A DNA stretch of 64,000 nucleotides from Longitalea arenae (GTDB taxonomy: Bacteria; Bacteroidota; Bacteroidia; Chitinophagales; Chitinophagaceae): positions 124,001 through 188,000 of the forward strand of contig NZ_JAFFJX010000004.1 in NCBI RefSeq assembly GCF_016924755.1, written 5' to 3'. The stretch's first letter is position 1. Every line of letters starts with the position of its first letter. The notes beneath the pieces were generated by a model. It did no database searches. It was not told the origin of the DNA and was given only the letters and a program-made list of their open reading frames with translations. Shown here one piece after another: positions 10,201 to 18,783 of the stretch. Position numbers and translations under genes: made by a program.

Positions 10201-10724
10201 GCTTCCTGCGGTACTTCCAACTTAAAAAAACCTTTCTCATTGGTAATGGTGCCTACGGAAGCCGAGCCTTTTACATATACCGAAACCCCGGCCAGCGGCG
10301 TACCCGCTTCATTTGTTACAATACCACTGATCGAAATGGCGGCCAGGCCATGCGTCTCCTTTGAGATCACGATCACTTCATTATCTATAAGGTTAAAATG
10401 CAGGCCCGTTTCTGACAGCGCTGTTTTTAAGACAGAAGATACAGGTGTTTCTTTTACGGTAATGGTCACCAGGAAATCATGCGGCAGAATATCATTGCTG
10501 TAGGCAAAGCGGTAATCGGTCAGTTTTTCAATACTTTTAAACAATTGCGGTATGGATGCATTCTTCAACGATAAGGTAATTTTCTCCTCCTGGGAAAGTC
10601 CTTTGGCCGATACATGCAGGCAACCAATAATTAATAAAGCAGTCGTTAGTTTCATAATCCTTACAACTTTGGCGAATGCCGTGTAAAGAAAGGTATCCAC
10701 CGCTGGCGGATGATTTTTTTTCAT
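7287..10724 (-). CDS. SusC/RagA-family TonB-dependent oligosaccharide transporter with STN signalling domain
   Basis: 1145 residues, an outer-membrane importer. A signal segment (about 24-45, MKLTTALLIIGCLHVSAKG) follows a short basic leader. Residues ~50-115 form a secretin/TonB short N-terminal (STN) domain, the part that in FecA-type receptors talks to a FecR anti-sigma factor. Next comes a carboxypeptidase-regulatory-like beta-sandwich (ISGIVTNEAGTPLAGVSVYVKG), the plug (GYGTQRKKDLTGSIS ... IRGIGNFSNNNPLYIIDGV) and a 22-strand barrel to the C-terminus. The STN domain and the fecI/fecR pair directly upstream indicate substrate-triggered transcription of the locus. The start at 10724 is the usual one for this family in Chitinophagaceae. 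Confidence 0.95.
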   Translation of the reverse strand: MKKNHPPAVDTFLYTAFAKVVRIMKLTTALLIIGCLHVSAKGLSQEEKITLSLKNASIPQLFKSIEKLTDYRFAYSNDILPHDFLVTITVKETPVSSVLKTALSETGLHFNLIDNEVIVISKETHGLAAISISGIVTNEAGTPLAGVSVYVKGSASVGTITNEKGFFKLEVPQEASALVFSSIDMQTTEVPISGRTEINVVLKRNITEQEEVVIIGYGTQRKKDLTGSISTVDPKVLNKIASNDVLKAMQGQVAGVSVTSGGQPGAAPAIKIRGIGNFSNNNPLYIIDGVQAPVNDLVIADVETIQVLKDGSAAAIYGSRAANGVIIITTKRGKSGKFKLDYNGYYGVQHIVKRYDVANTQQYQQLVNEASANADPVQLVKPANDPNSSLFVKDINTNWQEEAFKTGNIQEHTVGISGGTDAAKYYVSINYFDHTGTVAGKGPTYNRYSFRINTDFKQGRFKFGESFNYAKIDQRFMTFLHTGNILGYIVNAIPTLPVYDSTTRDGFSSASQTIHGSYTANPIGFNNVLDSKTERFRFIGNAYGEYEFIKGLKYKLSLSYERTDWRDFYFEPIHDLGWFYVNNIAKLNDWRGSGNTGTIENTLTFDRLIGRHSVNAMVGQSTLESNLSRTFSHAEGFTQPYLPVLSNGTSGITATGDLFKSRLSSYFGRVNYIYDDRYLLTATLRRDGSSRFAPQHRWGNFPSLALGWKLHNEQWFQKVLPAYVDQLKLRASYGELGNQEIGDYQYQAFINSYAHAVFGNQLALGATQTTFAVPDIKWETMISRNIGIDVELFKKLTFSAEYFHNTGKDILLRVQIPGSTGVYPGESPVVNGASIQNSGFEFQLGYADKKGSFSYNINANVSTLRNEVLSLGYGDNPIYGYGNLTKTEVGREVGELYGWVIDGLFQNQAEIDALNAKSPIKRYQEELTRPGDYRFRDLNGRDANGKLTGAPDGKIDDDDRTYLGSAIPDLYYGLNASVSYKQFDLSVVASGVSGNKIFNSIRAGIESGAGWDNYGTKLLDRWTPTNTNTDVPRVVMFDPNKNGRASARWLENGSFFRITTLQLGYTLPQQILQRAHLSNLRIYVTAQNLVTFTKYTGFDPDFANNNGLFDRAIDNGSYPNRPFTANEAGGLPNPRSFLFGLQIGL

Positions 10725-10797
10725 ACCTTTAGAAAGTTTAAAGATGAATAATGGAAACAGGCCAATACAATCACGTTAACCTGTTTCGGCTTTAAGC

Positions 10798-10821
10798 AGG
10801 GGAATGTTGCCGCATTCCCCT
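10798..10821 (-). terminator. Stem-loop overlapping the fecR stop codon
   Basis: AGGGGAATG (10798-10806) and CATTCCCCT (10813-10821) form a perfect 9-bp stem with a 6-base loop that includes the fecR stop codon. A weaker 8-bp stem follows at 10754-10761/10780-10787. The pair separates sigma/anti-sigma transcription from the structural genes. Confidence 0.5.
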
Positions 10822-11920
10822 ATTTATATATCACAATATGTTGCTCGTCTTCAAACCGGTAGTTGAACTTCTTCGATGTCTTCAATATATTCAGCACCTG
10901 GTCAATTTTCTCCTTTTTAAAAGTGGCGGTAAAGTGGTATAACCTGATGTCGTTCGATTCAAACCGGATGTTCACATTGTACCATCGGTTCAGTTGATAG
11001 GCTATTTCTTCAAATGCTTCATCTTCAAATGTGAGATTGTTCTGCACCCAGGCAATTTCTTTTACCTCCCCATTGTCTGATTTTTTTACGGGTGTTATCA
11101 GGGCCTGTTCCTGCCTGTTGTCAGCCGCGGTGGCCGCAGCGCCTGCTTCATTATCCTGCTTAGGCTCCTTCCACAGTACTTTCTCATCCGGGTGCAGGAG
11201 CAGCTTCCGGTTATTATCTTTTTTCAGGGTCACTTCTACCAGGCCCCGCACCAGCACGGCCTCGGTCTTCTGTTCGTCGTTGTACGATTTTACATTGAAG
11301 GCAGTGCCCAGGGCCTTTACATCCATACTCGGTGTGTGCACAATAAAGGGAACAGCTGCATTATGCTGCACTTCAAAAAATGCTTCCCCTTTCAGGAATA
11401 CCTCACGGGTTTTTGTTGCGTAATCTTCATTCAGGGTTATTTCACTGCCGGCATTCAGGATCACCTGGGTGCCATCGGGAAATTGAAAACTTTTGCGCTC
11501 GCCGGGTTTACATACATATTGTGTAGAGTGAAACCGGGGGGGTGATGTACTTTGTGTTTTCCAGAGCAGGTAAAGTCCAATGGCAACCACTGCCAGGGCG
11601 GCTACCGCCATGGAACCAAATCGCCGGTACAGGCGGTTATGCGTTGGTACCGTCCGGTTCAGATCGATCACCGGCGCTTCGTCACTGCCGGCCATTTTTT
11701 GTTTCAGGTTCCCCAGCTGTTCTTCCATATCTGCCTGCGCCAATGCCGAGAACAATAGGCGGTATTCCAGCACGGCTTCTTCTATCAGCGCTTTCTTGGC
11801 CGGATTGGCCGCTATATAGCTTTCCCAGTAATGAACGTCCTGTTCATTGGTGCGAAGGCAATAATTGATGAAGCTCTCATCCTTTAACAGGTCTTCAACG
11901 GTGCCGTACTTATGTTGCAT
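10820..11920 (-). CDS. FecR-family anti-sigma factor
   Basis: 366 residues. The cytoplasmic N-terminal ~100 residues are helical and would hold the sigma factor. One membrane helix lies at about 102-120 (FGSMAVAALAVVAIG). The periplasmic FecR domain follows (about 140-245: KPGERKSFQFPDGTQVILNAGS, VFLKGEAFFEVQ, FIVHTPSMDVKALGTAFNVKSY). A DUF4974-type C-terminal domain (FEDEAFEEIAYQLNRWYNVNI ... NYRFEDEQHIVIYK) resembles the STN fold. It should receive the loaded-receptor signal from the STN domain of SusC and release or activate the sigma factor encoded 52 bases upstream. Confidence 0.93.
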   Translation of the reverse strand: MQHKYGTVEDLLKDESFINYCLRTNEQDVHYWESYIAANPAKKALIEEAVLEYRLLFSALAQADMEEQLGNLKQKMAGSDEAPVIDLNRTVPTHNRLYRRFGSMAVAALAVVAIGLYLLWKTQSTSPPRFHSTQYVCKPGERKSFQFPDGTQVILNAGSEITLNEDYATKTREVFLKGEAFFEVQHNAAVPFIVHTPSMDVKALGTAFNVKSYNDEQKTEAVLVRGLVEVTLKKDNNRKLLLHPDEKVLWKEPKQDNEAGAAATAADNRQEQALITPVKKSDNGEVKEIAWVQNNLTFEDEAFEEIAYQLNRWYNVNIRFESNDIRLYHFTATFKKEKIDQVLNILKTSKKFNYRFEDEQHIVIYK

Positions 11921-11972
11921 TTCCGCGCTTTTATAAGTAGAGTGCGCGGACCGTTTTTTTTACCCGTCTTTT

Positions 11973-12611
11973 TTACAATAATTTTTCAACCAGGGAAATA
12001 AAAGCAATACCGAGCAGAACAAGTGATTGAATGCCAGAAACAACAGTGGGTTGTATGAGTCTTTGTTTTATTTTGTACAATGCTTCATGGATCTTGTTAT
12101 AGACCGTGCGGTGCGTGAGCCCTGTTTTCTGGGTGATGGCTTCATAGCTCATCCCTTCGTAGAATTTAAGCATGATGAGCTCGCGTTGCCGGGCCGGCAG
12201 CTCATTGATGAGGGCCATGAGGTTCCTGCGCATGGCTTCATTGTCATTTTTTATAATAAGGGTCTCTTCCCAGGAACTTTCAAATCCCTCTTCTTCCTTT
12301 TTGCTCCAGGCTACTTCCAGGTTCACCGTGCGGCGGGCTTTTACCCAATCGCCCGTTAAGCGGCGTAAGAATGAAATGATGAGGTAACTGCGAACATTTT
12401 TGGCTTCCAGCAGCGTATGCCGTTTTTCCCAGAGATACAGGAATTGCTGCTGTATTACATCTTTCACGAGATCGCTGTCGTGGATGTGCTTAAGGCCGAT
12501 AAATAACAAGGTGTGATAATACCTGGTGTACAGCTCGTATAAAGCTTCTTTATCACTTTGCAGCAGGCGTTGCCAACAAAGGTTGTCGGTATGAATAGCA
12601 GTTGTGGTCAT
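11973..12611 (-). CDS. ECF-type RNA polymerase sigma factor (FecI-like) of the arabinan locus
   Basis: 212 residues. Region 2 spans about 20-90 (YELYTRYYHTLLFIGLKHIHDSDLVKDVIQQQFLYLWEKR). Region 4 spans about 135-190 (LPARQRELIMLKFYEGMSYEAI ... VYNKIHEALYKIKQRL). A final hydrophobic stretch (about 190-208, SLVLLGIAFISLV) is often seen in Bacteroidota ECF factors paired with FecR. It heads the leftward run and should direct RNA polymerase to the susC promoter when FecR is triggered. The start ATG at 12611 fits the family length. Confidence 0.92.
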   Translation of the reverse strand: MTTTAIHTDNLCWQRLLQSDKEALYELYTRYYHTLLFIGLKHIHDSDLVKDVIQQQFLYLWEKRHTLLEAKNVRSYLIISFLRRLTGDWVKARRTVNLEVAWSKKEEEGFESSWEETLIIKNDNEAMRRNLMALINELPARQRELIMLKFYEGMSYEAITQKTGLTHRTVYNKIHEALYKIKQRLIQPTVVSGIQSLVLLGIAFISLVEKLL

Positions 12612-12720
12612 TGATGGCAGTCAAATCGTTCCAATAAATTTAAATGTATTGACCACATTTAAAAAATATTTTTCTAACCGCCTCAATAAGAAGGAAAAAG
12701 GTATGGCATACACCAAATAA

Positions 12721-12757
12721 ATGTGCCATTCCGCCGCTGAGTGGTGGAATGGCACAT
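12721..12757 (-). terminator. Strong 15-bp hairpin after kduI
   Basis: ATGTGCCATTCCGCC (12721-12735) and GGTGGAATGGCACAT (12743-12757) pair over 15 bases with one G-U pair and a 7-base loop, 61 bases past the kduI stop. The minus-strand sequence after the stem is TTATTTGG, a weak U-run. Flanking GTATGGCATACACC and GGTGTACCATAC could extend the structure. Confidence 0.65.
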
Positions 12758-12818
12758 CCTAAGTTCAGGTGTACCATACTTTAAACGGTGGCACACCTTA
12801 TTTAAATAGTATAGTATA

Positions 12819-13649
12819 CTAGCGAAGTTCTGTAATAGCGCAATGATCCATATCGCCATAATCGAGGTTCTCCCCTGCCATACCCCAGATAAAGGTATAG
12901 TTGGAAGTACCGGCGCCGGAGTGAATGCTCCAGTTGGGCGAGATCACAGCCTGCTCATTCTGCATCCAGATATGGCGGGTTTCCTGGGGTTCGCCCATGA
13001 AATGACAAACGCTCTGTCCTTCGGGTATTTCAAAATAGAAATACACTTCCATACGGCGGTCGTGGGTATGAGCCGGCATCGTGTTCCATACACTGCCGCT
13101 CTTTAGTTCCGTCATACCCATTTGCAACTGGCAAACTTCCAGCACACTGCTTACGATCAGTTTGTTGATCGTGCGGTGATTGGCGGTAGCCGGACTGCCC
13201 AGTTCCACCACCTCGGCATTCGCCTTTGAGATCTTTTTGGTGGGATAGGTATGATGTGCCGGCGCTGCATTGATATAGAATTTGGCAGGTTTGCTTTTAT
13301 CGGCAGAAGTGAATTGTACGTGCTGTGCTCCCTTACCAATGTATAATGCTTCTTTATAATCCAGCTCATAGCTTTGTCCATCGGCGGTAACGGTTCCCTT
13401 GCCACCTACGTTGATGATGCCCATCTCTCTTCTTTCCAGGAAAAATTTTGCTTTCAGTTTCTCGGGATTGGGCAGCGCTACCGCTTTTGTTACAGGCATA
13501 ATGCCGCCGGCAATATACCGGTCGTAATGGGAAAGCGTAAAATGCGCCTGGTCTGCTTCAAATAATTTATCTATCAGGAAAGCCTTGCGCAAAGCAGCGG
13601 TATCCATTTGCTTTGCTTCGTTCGGACTTATTGCTAATCTGTTATCCAT
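12819..13649 (-). CDS. kduI: 5-dehydro-4-deoxy-D-glucuronate isomerase KduI
   Basis: 276 residues, close to the ~278 usual for KduI. It converts 5-keto-4-deoxyuronate, made from unsaturated galacturonides, into 2,5-diketo-3-deoxygluconate. The double-cupin fold is visible. The zinc-site motif [15 protein letters not shown] provides two His and one Glu, and the second half has [18 protein letters not shown] with a further His. kduD follows upstream in the same direction, so the two consecutive steps of cytoplasmic pectin breakdown are encoded side by side. The two genes are separated by a 212-base gap containing a word array. Confidence 0.95.
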   Translation of the reverse strand: MDNRLAISPNEAKQMDTAALRKAFLIDKLFEADQAHFTLSHYDRYIAGGIMPVTKAVALPNPEKLKAKFFLERREMGIINVGGKGTVTADGQSYELDYKEALYIGKGAQHVQFTSADKSKPAKFYINAAPAHHTYPTKKISKANAEVVELGSPATANHRTINKLIVSSVLEVCQLQMGMTELKSGSVWNTMPAHTHDRRMEVYFYFEIPEGQSVCHFMGEPQETRHIWMQNEQAVISPNWSIHSGAGTSNYTFIWGMAGENLDYGDMDHCAITELR

Positions 13650-13722
13650 AATTCTCTAATTGTATAATAGTCATTGATGAGTAAAGTTGCGTTTTTACGT
13701 GCAGCTTATGACCATGATTTGT

Positions 13723-13858
13723 GAATGTGCTAATTTACTAATGTGCTAATGTGCTAATAGAATGCACTCCTTAATGCTTGCTTTCGCGTAAATTTTTATT
13801 TTACGAACATTCCGGCTTGATATATTAGCACATTATCTAATTAGCAAATCAGCTAATT
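13723..13858. repeat. 8-bp ATGTGCTA word array in inverted halves
   Basis: The left half carries ATGTGCTAAT-type words (13723-13759) and the right half their reverse complements TTAGCACAT, TTAGCAAAT and CAGCTAAT (13823-13858). The halves can fold together. The right half ends 4 bases from the kduD stop codon. Confidence 0.75.
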
Positions 13859-13861
13859 GTT

Positions 13862-14632
13862 TTATCTCCCCATCCAGCCGCCGTCAACGGTAATAATGGT
13901 TCCGGTAACATAATCAGAAGCCGGAGAGGCCAGGTATACAGCAGCGCCCTTCATATCATCGCCTTCGCCCCAACGGCCGGCAGGAATACGCGCCAGGATC
14001 GACTTCGCACGCTCGGGATCATTACGCAATGCTTCCGTATTGTCTGTTGATATATAACCGGGCGCAATGGCATTCACCTGTACGCCTTTCGAAGCCCATT
14101 CGTTCGAGAGGGCCATGGTAAGGCGGGCAATAGCGCCTTTGCTGGCCGCATAACCAGGCACCGTAATACCACCCTGGAAACTCAATAAAGAAGCGGTGAA
14201 GATGATCTTACCACTTCCGCGCTGGATCATGTCCTTACCAAATTCGCGGCTTAAAATAAACTGGGCATTGAGGTTCACGTTGATCACTTCGTCCCAGTAT
14301 TCATCCGGGTGTTCGGCTGCGGGTTTACGCATAATGGTACCGGCGTTGCAGAACAGGATATCAACGGGCGCATTTTCTCCTTTCACCTTGTCGATAAAAG
14401 TATAGATGGCTTTACGATCATTGAAATCGGCCTGGTAGGCTTTAAAAGAACGGCCGGTAGCTTCCACTTCCTGCTGCACTTTACTGCCTGTTAATTCCAG
14501 GCTCGCAGATACCCCGATAATGTCTGCGCCTGCTTCGGCCAGTGCAACTGCAATTGATTTACCGATGCCTCTTTTACAGCCTGTAACCAGTGCGGTTTTT
14601 CCTGCCAATGAAAATTTTGAAAGAATGCTCAT
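13862..14632 (-). CDS. kduD: 2-dehydro-3-deoxy-D-gluconate 5-dehydrogenase KduD
   Basis: 256-residue classical short-chain dehydrogenase. It reduces 2,5-diketo-3-deoxygluconate to 2-keto-3-deoxygluconate with NAD(P)H. The cofactor motif TGCKRGIG (residues 17-24), NAG near 96-98, catalytic Ser148, Tyr161 and Lys165 (YAASKG) and a C-terminal ITVDGGWMGR are all present. SDR sequence alone would not fix the substrate; the neighbouring kduI and GH28 genes, together with the N-terminal FSLAGKTALVTG pattern typical of KduD, make this assignment strong. Confidence 0.9.
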   Translation of the reverse strand: MSILSKFSLAGKTALVTGCKRGIGKSIAVALAEAGADIIGVSASLELTGSKVQQEVEATGRSFKAYQADFNDRKAIYTFIDKVKGENAPVDILFCNAGTIMRKPAAEHPDEYWDEVINVNLNAQFILSREFGKDMIQRGSGKIIFTASLLSFQGGITVPGYAASKGAIARLTMALSNEWASKGVQVNAIAPGYISTDNTEALRNDPERAKSILARIPAGRWGEGDDMKGAAVYLASPASDYVTGTIITVDGGWMGR

Positions 14633-14743
14633 AATGATTTTAGTTAACGGAATTCAATGATATTCCAGGTGAGTCTCCCGGTACAGCGGCTGCTGCCGGG
14701 CATATAAACAGGGCTGCAATTTCCTGCATGAGGGGTAGACTAC

Positions 14744-14751
14744 CAAATTTA
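14744..14751 (-). promoter_or_regulatory. Candidate -7 box upstream of kduD
   Basis: The minus strand reads TAAATTTG, a full match to the Bacteroidota -7 consensus TAnnTTTG, about 110 bases before the kduD start. No convincing TTTG -33 element is seen at the expected distance, so support is weak. Confidence 0.3.
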
Positions 14752-14802
14752 ACCGGGAGTGATGTCTATTTGTCTGCCGTTCACTAACTTAGAAGGCAGC
14801 GA

Positions 14803-16341
14803 TCATTGTTTCCAGATCATGATCGCTTTGGGTATCCCGAAAGGAACCTGAAGACCAGTGAGCCGGGGCATTTTCACATCCTTTAATACGATGACCGGTG
14901 TTGAGCTGGCTGTTGGTATGTGTAAACCCTCGGCCTGCAATTGTTGTACATCGTCAAAGATCATGGCCGGTCTGAAATCGTTTTTTTTATATTGCATTTT
15001 TACGTTCCTGAGCTGAATGCCGCTGGCATGCCGCACGTACAATCCCCAGCAGGGCAGTTCGCCGAACATGGAGAATTCGGGATAGTCCCCGGCTTTTTCG
15101 GGTACCTGGTGCAGGGAGTCAAGCGCAAAAAACGCCACCTCTTTACTGCCGCCACCTTCATATGTAACAGTGATATTTTCCAGCGAAACATTCTCTACCG
15201 GGTGACCGGGTAAACCGGTGATGGAAGCAGGAAAAACATTGTGCGGATAGTTGACTACCGGTCCTTCCATTTCATACCCTTTATCGGGTTTACCGGCCGG
15301 CACTTCTACCTGTACGTTAGCTATTTTAATATTCCGCACCTTTCCAACGGGCGCTGTTGTTTTGCGGTGACCGAGCCTTATGAAGATGGCATTGCCGGTA
15401 TTGGTGGCCCTGATGTTCTCAATGGTAACATCTTCCAGGATACCGCCGTCGACCGACTCCAGGGCGATGGCCGAGCGATAGGTATCGTAGATTTTTATAT
15501 TATTTATCCGCACCTGTTTGAACCCGCCATGAGAAGCGGTGCCGAACTTCAATGCACTGGCGCTGGAGCGCACCACGCAATCACTGATCTCGATATTTTC
15601 ACAAAAAGTATCGGGGTTACCCGATTTCAAACAAATGCCGTCATCATCGGCATTAACATTACACCGGGTCACCTTCACATTGCGGCAGTCGTCGATATCA
15701 ATCCCGTCGTTATTATAATAGGCCGTGCTCTGCACGCGGATGCTGTCAATGACCAGGTTGGTGCATTCGCGGTAGGTTTGCACCCAGCAGGCCGCGTCTT
15801 TGAACAATACGCCTTTAATGCTCACCTGGTCGCAGTTCTTGAAGGTGAGCAGGTGCGGACGGTTGAACTCGGCTGAGCGCAACTGCCCCCAGGGATTCAC
15901 CGTTTGCCATTGGGGATCCTGCAGGGTTCCTTCTTTCAACATACGGTCTACATCCTGCACCACTTCGCGGCCGCGGCCATCGATGGTACCGGTGCCCGTA
16001 ATGGAAATATGATGCTGCTTATCGGCAACGATCAACGCAGATGCCCGCACAGTACCATAATCGCTTCGTTTGGTGCTGCCCAGTAAGACGGCATTGGCCG
16101 ATACATGCAATTCAACACCAGAACGCAACTGAATAACTCCGGTGACGAATTTACCCGGCGGGATCAATACTTGACCGCCACCGGCAGCCGATGCGCTGTC
16201 AATGGCTTTTTGAATAGCAGCCGTATTATAGGTTATGCTATCCCCCACGGCACCAAAGGAAGTGATGTCCAACACCTTCTTTTGAGCGAAGAGGCTGGAA
16301 GCAACAATCATTAGTAATAACAAACTGGCAGTTCTTTTCAT
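14803..16341 (-). CDS. GH28 polygalacturonase-family enzyme
   Basis: 512 residues, secreted (signal peptide 1-19, MKRTASLLLLMIVASSLFA). The frame opens at a TTG at 16362, but the ATG at 16341 starts the signal peptide directly and is preferred. The right-handed beta-helix shows the GH28 sites in order: NNDGIDIDD (residues 210-218), ADDDGICLKSG (231-241), SHGG (270-273) and a following VRI. These correspond to the NTD, DD, GHG and RIK blocks, the His block being the least canonical. The enzyme probably removes galacturonate from homogalacturonan or rhamnogalacturonan fragments, feeding KduI/KduD. The GH92 gene ends 17 bases upstream. Confidence 0.9.
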   Translation of the reverse strand: MKRTASLLLLMIVASSLFAQKKVLDITSFGAVGDSITYNTAAIQKAIDSASAAGGGQVLIPPGKFVTGVIQLRSGVELHVSANAVLLGSTKRSDYGTVRASALIVADKQHHISITGTGTIDGRGREVVQDVDRMLKEGTLQDPQWQTVNPWGQLRSAEFNRPHLLTFKNCDQVSIKGVLFKDAACWVQTYRECTNLVIDSIRVQSTAYYNNDGIDIDDCRNVKVTRCNVNADDDGICLKSGNPDTFCENIEISDCVVRSSASALKFGTASHGGFKQVRINNIKIYDTYRSAIALESVDGGILEDVTIENIRATNTGNAIFIRLGHRKTTAPVGKVRNIKIANVQVEVPAGKPDKGYEMEGPVVNYPHNVFPASITGLPGHPVENVSLENITVTYEGGGSKEVAFFALDSLHQVPEKAGDYPEFSMFGELPCWGLYVRHASGIQLRNVKMQYKKNDFRPAMIFDDVQQLQAEGLHIPTASSTPVIVLKDVKMPRLTGLQVPFGIPKAIMIWKQ

Positions 16342-16358
16342 ATGGTGATGTATGGATG

Positions 16359-18614
16359 TCAATACCGCGATCCCGGTCTGTTAGCAGGAAGTTTACCAAA
16401 ACTTTGACTGGGTTTACTGCCCATCACTACGCGCAAGGTTCCTCCCTTCATAATATCCTTATGGAAAATATAGGTATTCGGCCAGGGCTTTCCGTTCAGC
16501 GTTACGCTTTGGATGTAAATATTCTTCGCACTGTTCCCGACTGTCTCTACGGTAAACTTCTTTCCGGCCGGTAACTGAATGCTGGCTTTATCGAAGAGGG
16601 GACTGCCCAATACATAAACGCCGCTGGCAGGAAATACCGGGTAAAATCCTAAAGAAGAAAAGATGTACCAGGCCGACATCTGGCCGCAATCTTCATTACC
16701 ACTGATGCCATCGGTGCTGTCGAGGTATTGTTCCTTCAGAATGAAACGCACTTTCTCCGCCGTTTTCCAGGGCGCGCCGGCGTAGGTGTACAGGTATGTG
16801 GTATGATGCCCGGGTTCATTACCATGCGCATACTGACCGATCATACCTGAAATATCAGGCGGCGATTGCGGATCGAATTCTATTTTCAATTGGAAGAAAG
16901 TATCCAGGCGATTGATAAACGCTTCATCACCACCCAGCAGTTTTATCAGTCCTTCCACATCCTGTGGCACCAGCCAGGTATATTGCCAGGCATTGCCTTC
17001 ACAATAATCGTCGATCCAGGGATGGCTGGTGCGGCCCGGACCAAAGGTCTTATTCCATTCGCCCTGTTCATTTTTTCCACGGAAGAATTTGGTAGTGCTG
17101 TCGAAATAATGGCGATAATACAAGGCCCTTTTCGCAAACAGCGCCGCATCTTCCGGTTTGCCCATTTGTTTTGCCATCAGGGCAATGCTGCCATCGCTGA
17201 TGCAATACTCCATGGCCTTGGCCACCGATTCCTGTACTTTATTGTGCGGAATGTATTCGAGGGATTTTACATAATCCAATCCAAACTCATTGCGCAGGGA
17301 GGTATTTTTTACTGCTTCAAATGCCAGCGCAGTATCAAAACCCCGATAGCCCTTCAGGTAGGCCTCCGCTACGATCTGAACACCACTCATGCCGGGCATC
17401 AGGTTGGTCTCATTACCTGCCAAATGCCAGATGGGCAATTTTCCCTGCTGCTGATAAATGTGCAGCATGGTATTCACCATATCATTCACCCGCCCGGGCT
17501 GCGTGATGGTATACAATGGATTCAATGCGCGATAGGTATCCCAGAGGGAAAGTATCGTATAATTCTGAAAGCTGTCTTTATGCACATTTTTATCGGGCCC
17601 GCGGTATTCACCATTCACATCATTGAAGGCAGCCGGATCGATCATCGTATGATACAGGGCCGTATAGAATATTTTTTTCGTAGTAGCGTCCTTGGTGTTG
17701 ATCACGATCTTTCCCAACTCCCGGTTCCATTTGGCATCTGCATCCTTCACCACTTTATCAAAATGCCAGTGCGGGATCTCGGCATTGATATTTGCCAGCG
17801 CGTTGGCCGAACTCACCGGCGAAATGCCCACTTTAAGAAATACGGTGGCAGGCGCTTTGTCAAAACTGATGAATCCTTTGATCCCCTCTCCTTTTGCTGA
17901 TGATGATGCCAGCTTATTGTCATTGTCATAAATGTCAAACTGCTGGATGGGGGCTGATATGCGGATGGCAAAATACAAGCGCTGATCCGGCGCCCAGCCC
18001 TTTGAGAACCGGTACCCGTAAAGCGTAGAATCATCCACTTTTTCGATATACGTTTCTGTCGCTTTATCGCCAATACCCTCTTTCAGATCGATCAGGATGC
18101 GGGCGCCCCCGCCGGCGGGAAATTTGTATTGGTGAAAACCTACCCGCTCGGTAGCTGTCAATTGTACCTGGATATTATAATCATCGAGGGTCACCGCATA
18201 ATAACCGGGTCTTACTTTTTCTCTCTTATGTGAGAAGCGGGAAGAACAGCCAGCGCCTGGCTGCTCCGGTGTTACCTTACCGGTTTTTATAGCGCCGGTG
18301 AATGGCATAATGAGCACATCGCCCAGGTCGGGCATGCCGGTTCCGCTTAAATGGGTATGAGAAAATCCTTTGATGATGCTGTCGGTATAATTGTAACCCG
18401 AGCACCAATCCCAGCCGCGGAATACATTGTCTGGACCCAGCTGCACAGCGCCAAAAGGCACATTGGCGCCCAGGAACACATGCGCATGGCCTGCCGTACC
18501 GATGTACGGGTTTACAAGATCAGTAAATCGTTGTGAAAATGAAACAGAATGGAAGAATACCAAACAAAAAACCGGAAGGATCTTCTTGATTACCCTGCAA
18601 AAACTACCTTTCAT
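16359..18614 (-). CDS. GH92 exo-alpha-mannosidase-type enzyme
   Basis: 751 residues. The frame can be read from a GTG at 18671, but the ATG at 18614 begins a good signal peptide (MKGSFCRVIKKILPVFCLVFFHSVSFSQ). GH92 hallmarks follow: DLVNPYIGTAGHAHVFLGANVPFGAVQLGPD, WDWCSGYNYTD, GFSHTHLSGTGMPDLGD, GNEPGHHTTYLYTYAG and GNEDCGQMSAWYIFSSLGFYPV, the last holding the presumed catalytic Glu/Asp. These calcium-dependent inverting enzymes trim alpha-mannose from N-glycans or mannans. A mannosidase in front of a pectinase is unusual and may point to glycoprotein use, a theme repeated by the PNGase F-like gene at 54190. Confidence 0.93.
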   Translation of the reverse strand: MKGSFCRVIKKILPVFCLVFFHSVSFSQRFTDLVNPYIGTAGHAHVFLGANVPFGAVQLGPDNVFRGWDWCSGYNYTDSIIKGFSHTHLSGTGMPDLGDVLIMPFTGAIKTGKVTPEQPGAGCSSRFSHKREKVRPGYYAVTLDDYNIQVQLTATERVGFHQYKFPAGGGARILIDLKEGIGDKATETYIEKVDDSTLYGYRFSKGWAPDQRLYFAIRISAPIQQFDIYDNDNKLASSSAKGEGIKGFISFDKAPATVFLKVGISPVSSANALANINAEIPHWHFDKVVKDADAKWNRELGKIVINTKDATTKKIFYTALYHTMIDPAAFNDVNGEYRGPDKNVHKDSFQNYTILSLWDTYRALNPLYTITQPGRVNDMVNTMLHIYQQQGKLPIWHLAGNETNLMPGMSGVQIVAEAYLKGYRGFDTALAFEAVKNTSLRNEFGLDYVKSLEYIPHNKVQESVAKAMEYCISDGSIALMAKQMGKPEDAALFAKRALYYRHYFDSTTKFFRGKNEQGEWNKTFGPGRTSHPWIDDYCEGNAWQYTWLVPQDVEGLIKLLGGDEAFINRLDTFFQLKIEFDPQSPPDISGMIGQYAHGNEPGHHTTYLYTYAGAPWKTAEKVRFILKEQYLDSTDGISGNEDCGQMSAWYIFSSLGFYPVFPASGVYVLGSPLFDKASIQLPAGKKFTVETVGNSAKNIYIQSVTLNGKPWPNTYIFHKDIMKGGTLRVVMGSKPSQSFGKLPANRPGSRY

Positions 18615-18718
18615 GCCGATGAATTTACAACAAATGAAAATATTACAATAATTTGTTGCAAGATAGTGCACCTAAAGGAGGGAATGTAATTGGCTATGGG
18701 TAGAAAAAGGATAAATAT

Positions 18719-18764
18719 GTTACCGGTCACCGCTTCCCTGTAGCTGGAAACCGTAACCGGTAAC
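18719..18764 (-). terminator. Word-type hairpin downstream of the glycerophosphodiesterase gene
   Basis: GTTACCGGT (18719-18727) pairs perfectly with ACCGGTAAC (18756-18764), 20 bases past the stop codon at 18784. Both arms are members of the GGTTACC word family seen in other gaps. No U-tract. Confidence 0.4.
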
Positions 18765-18783
18765 TGGTGTATTAGATCTCAAC

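Noticed and set aside
14677-14700. CCCGG...CCGGG hairpin as a terminator for the GH28 gene
   Set aside because: The stem is interrupted, there is no U-tract and it is more than 100 bases from the stop codon.
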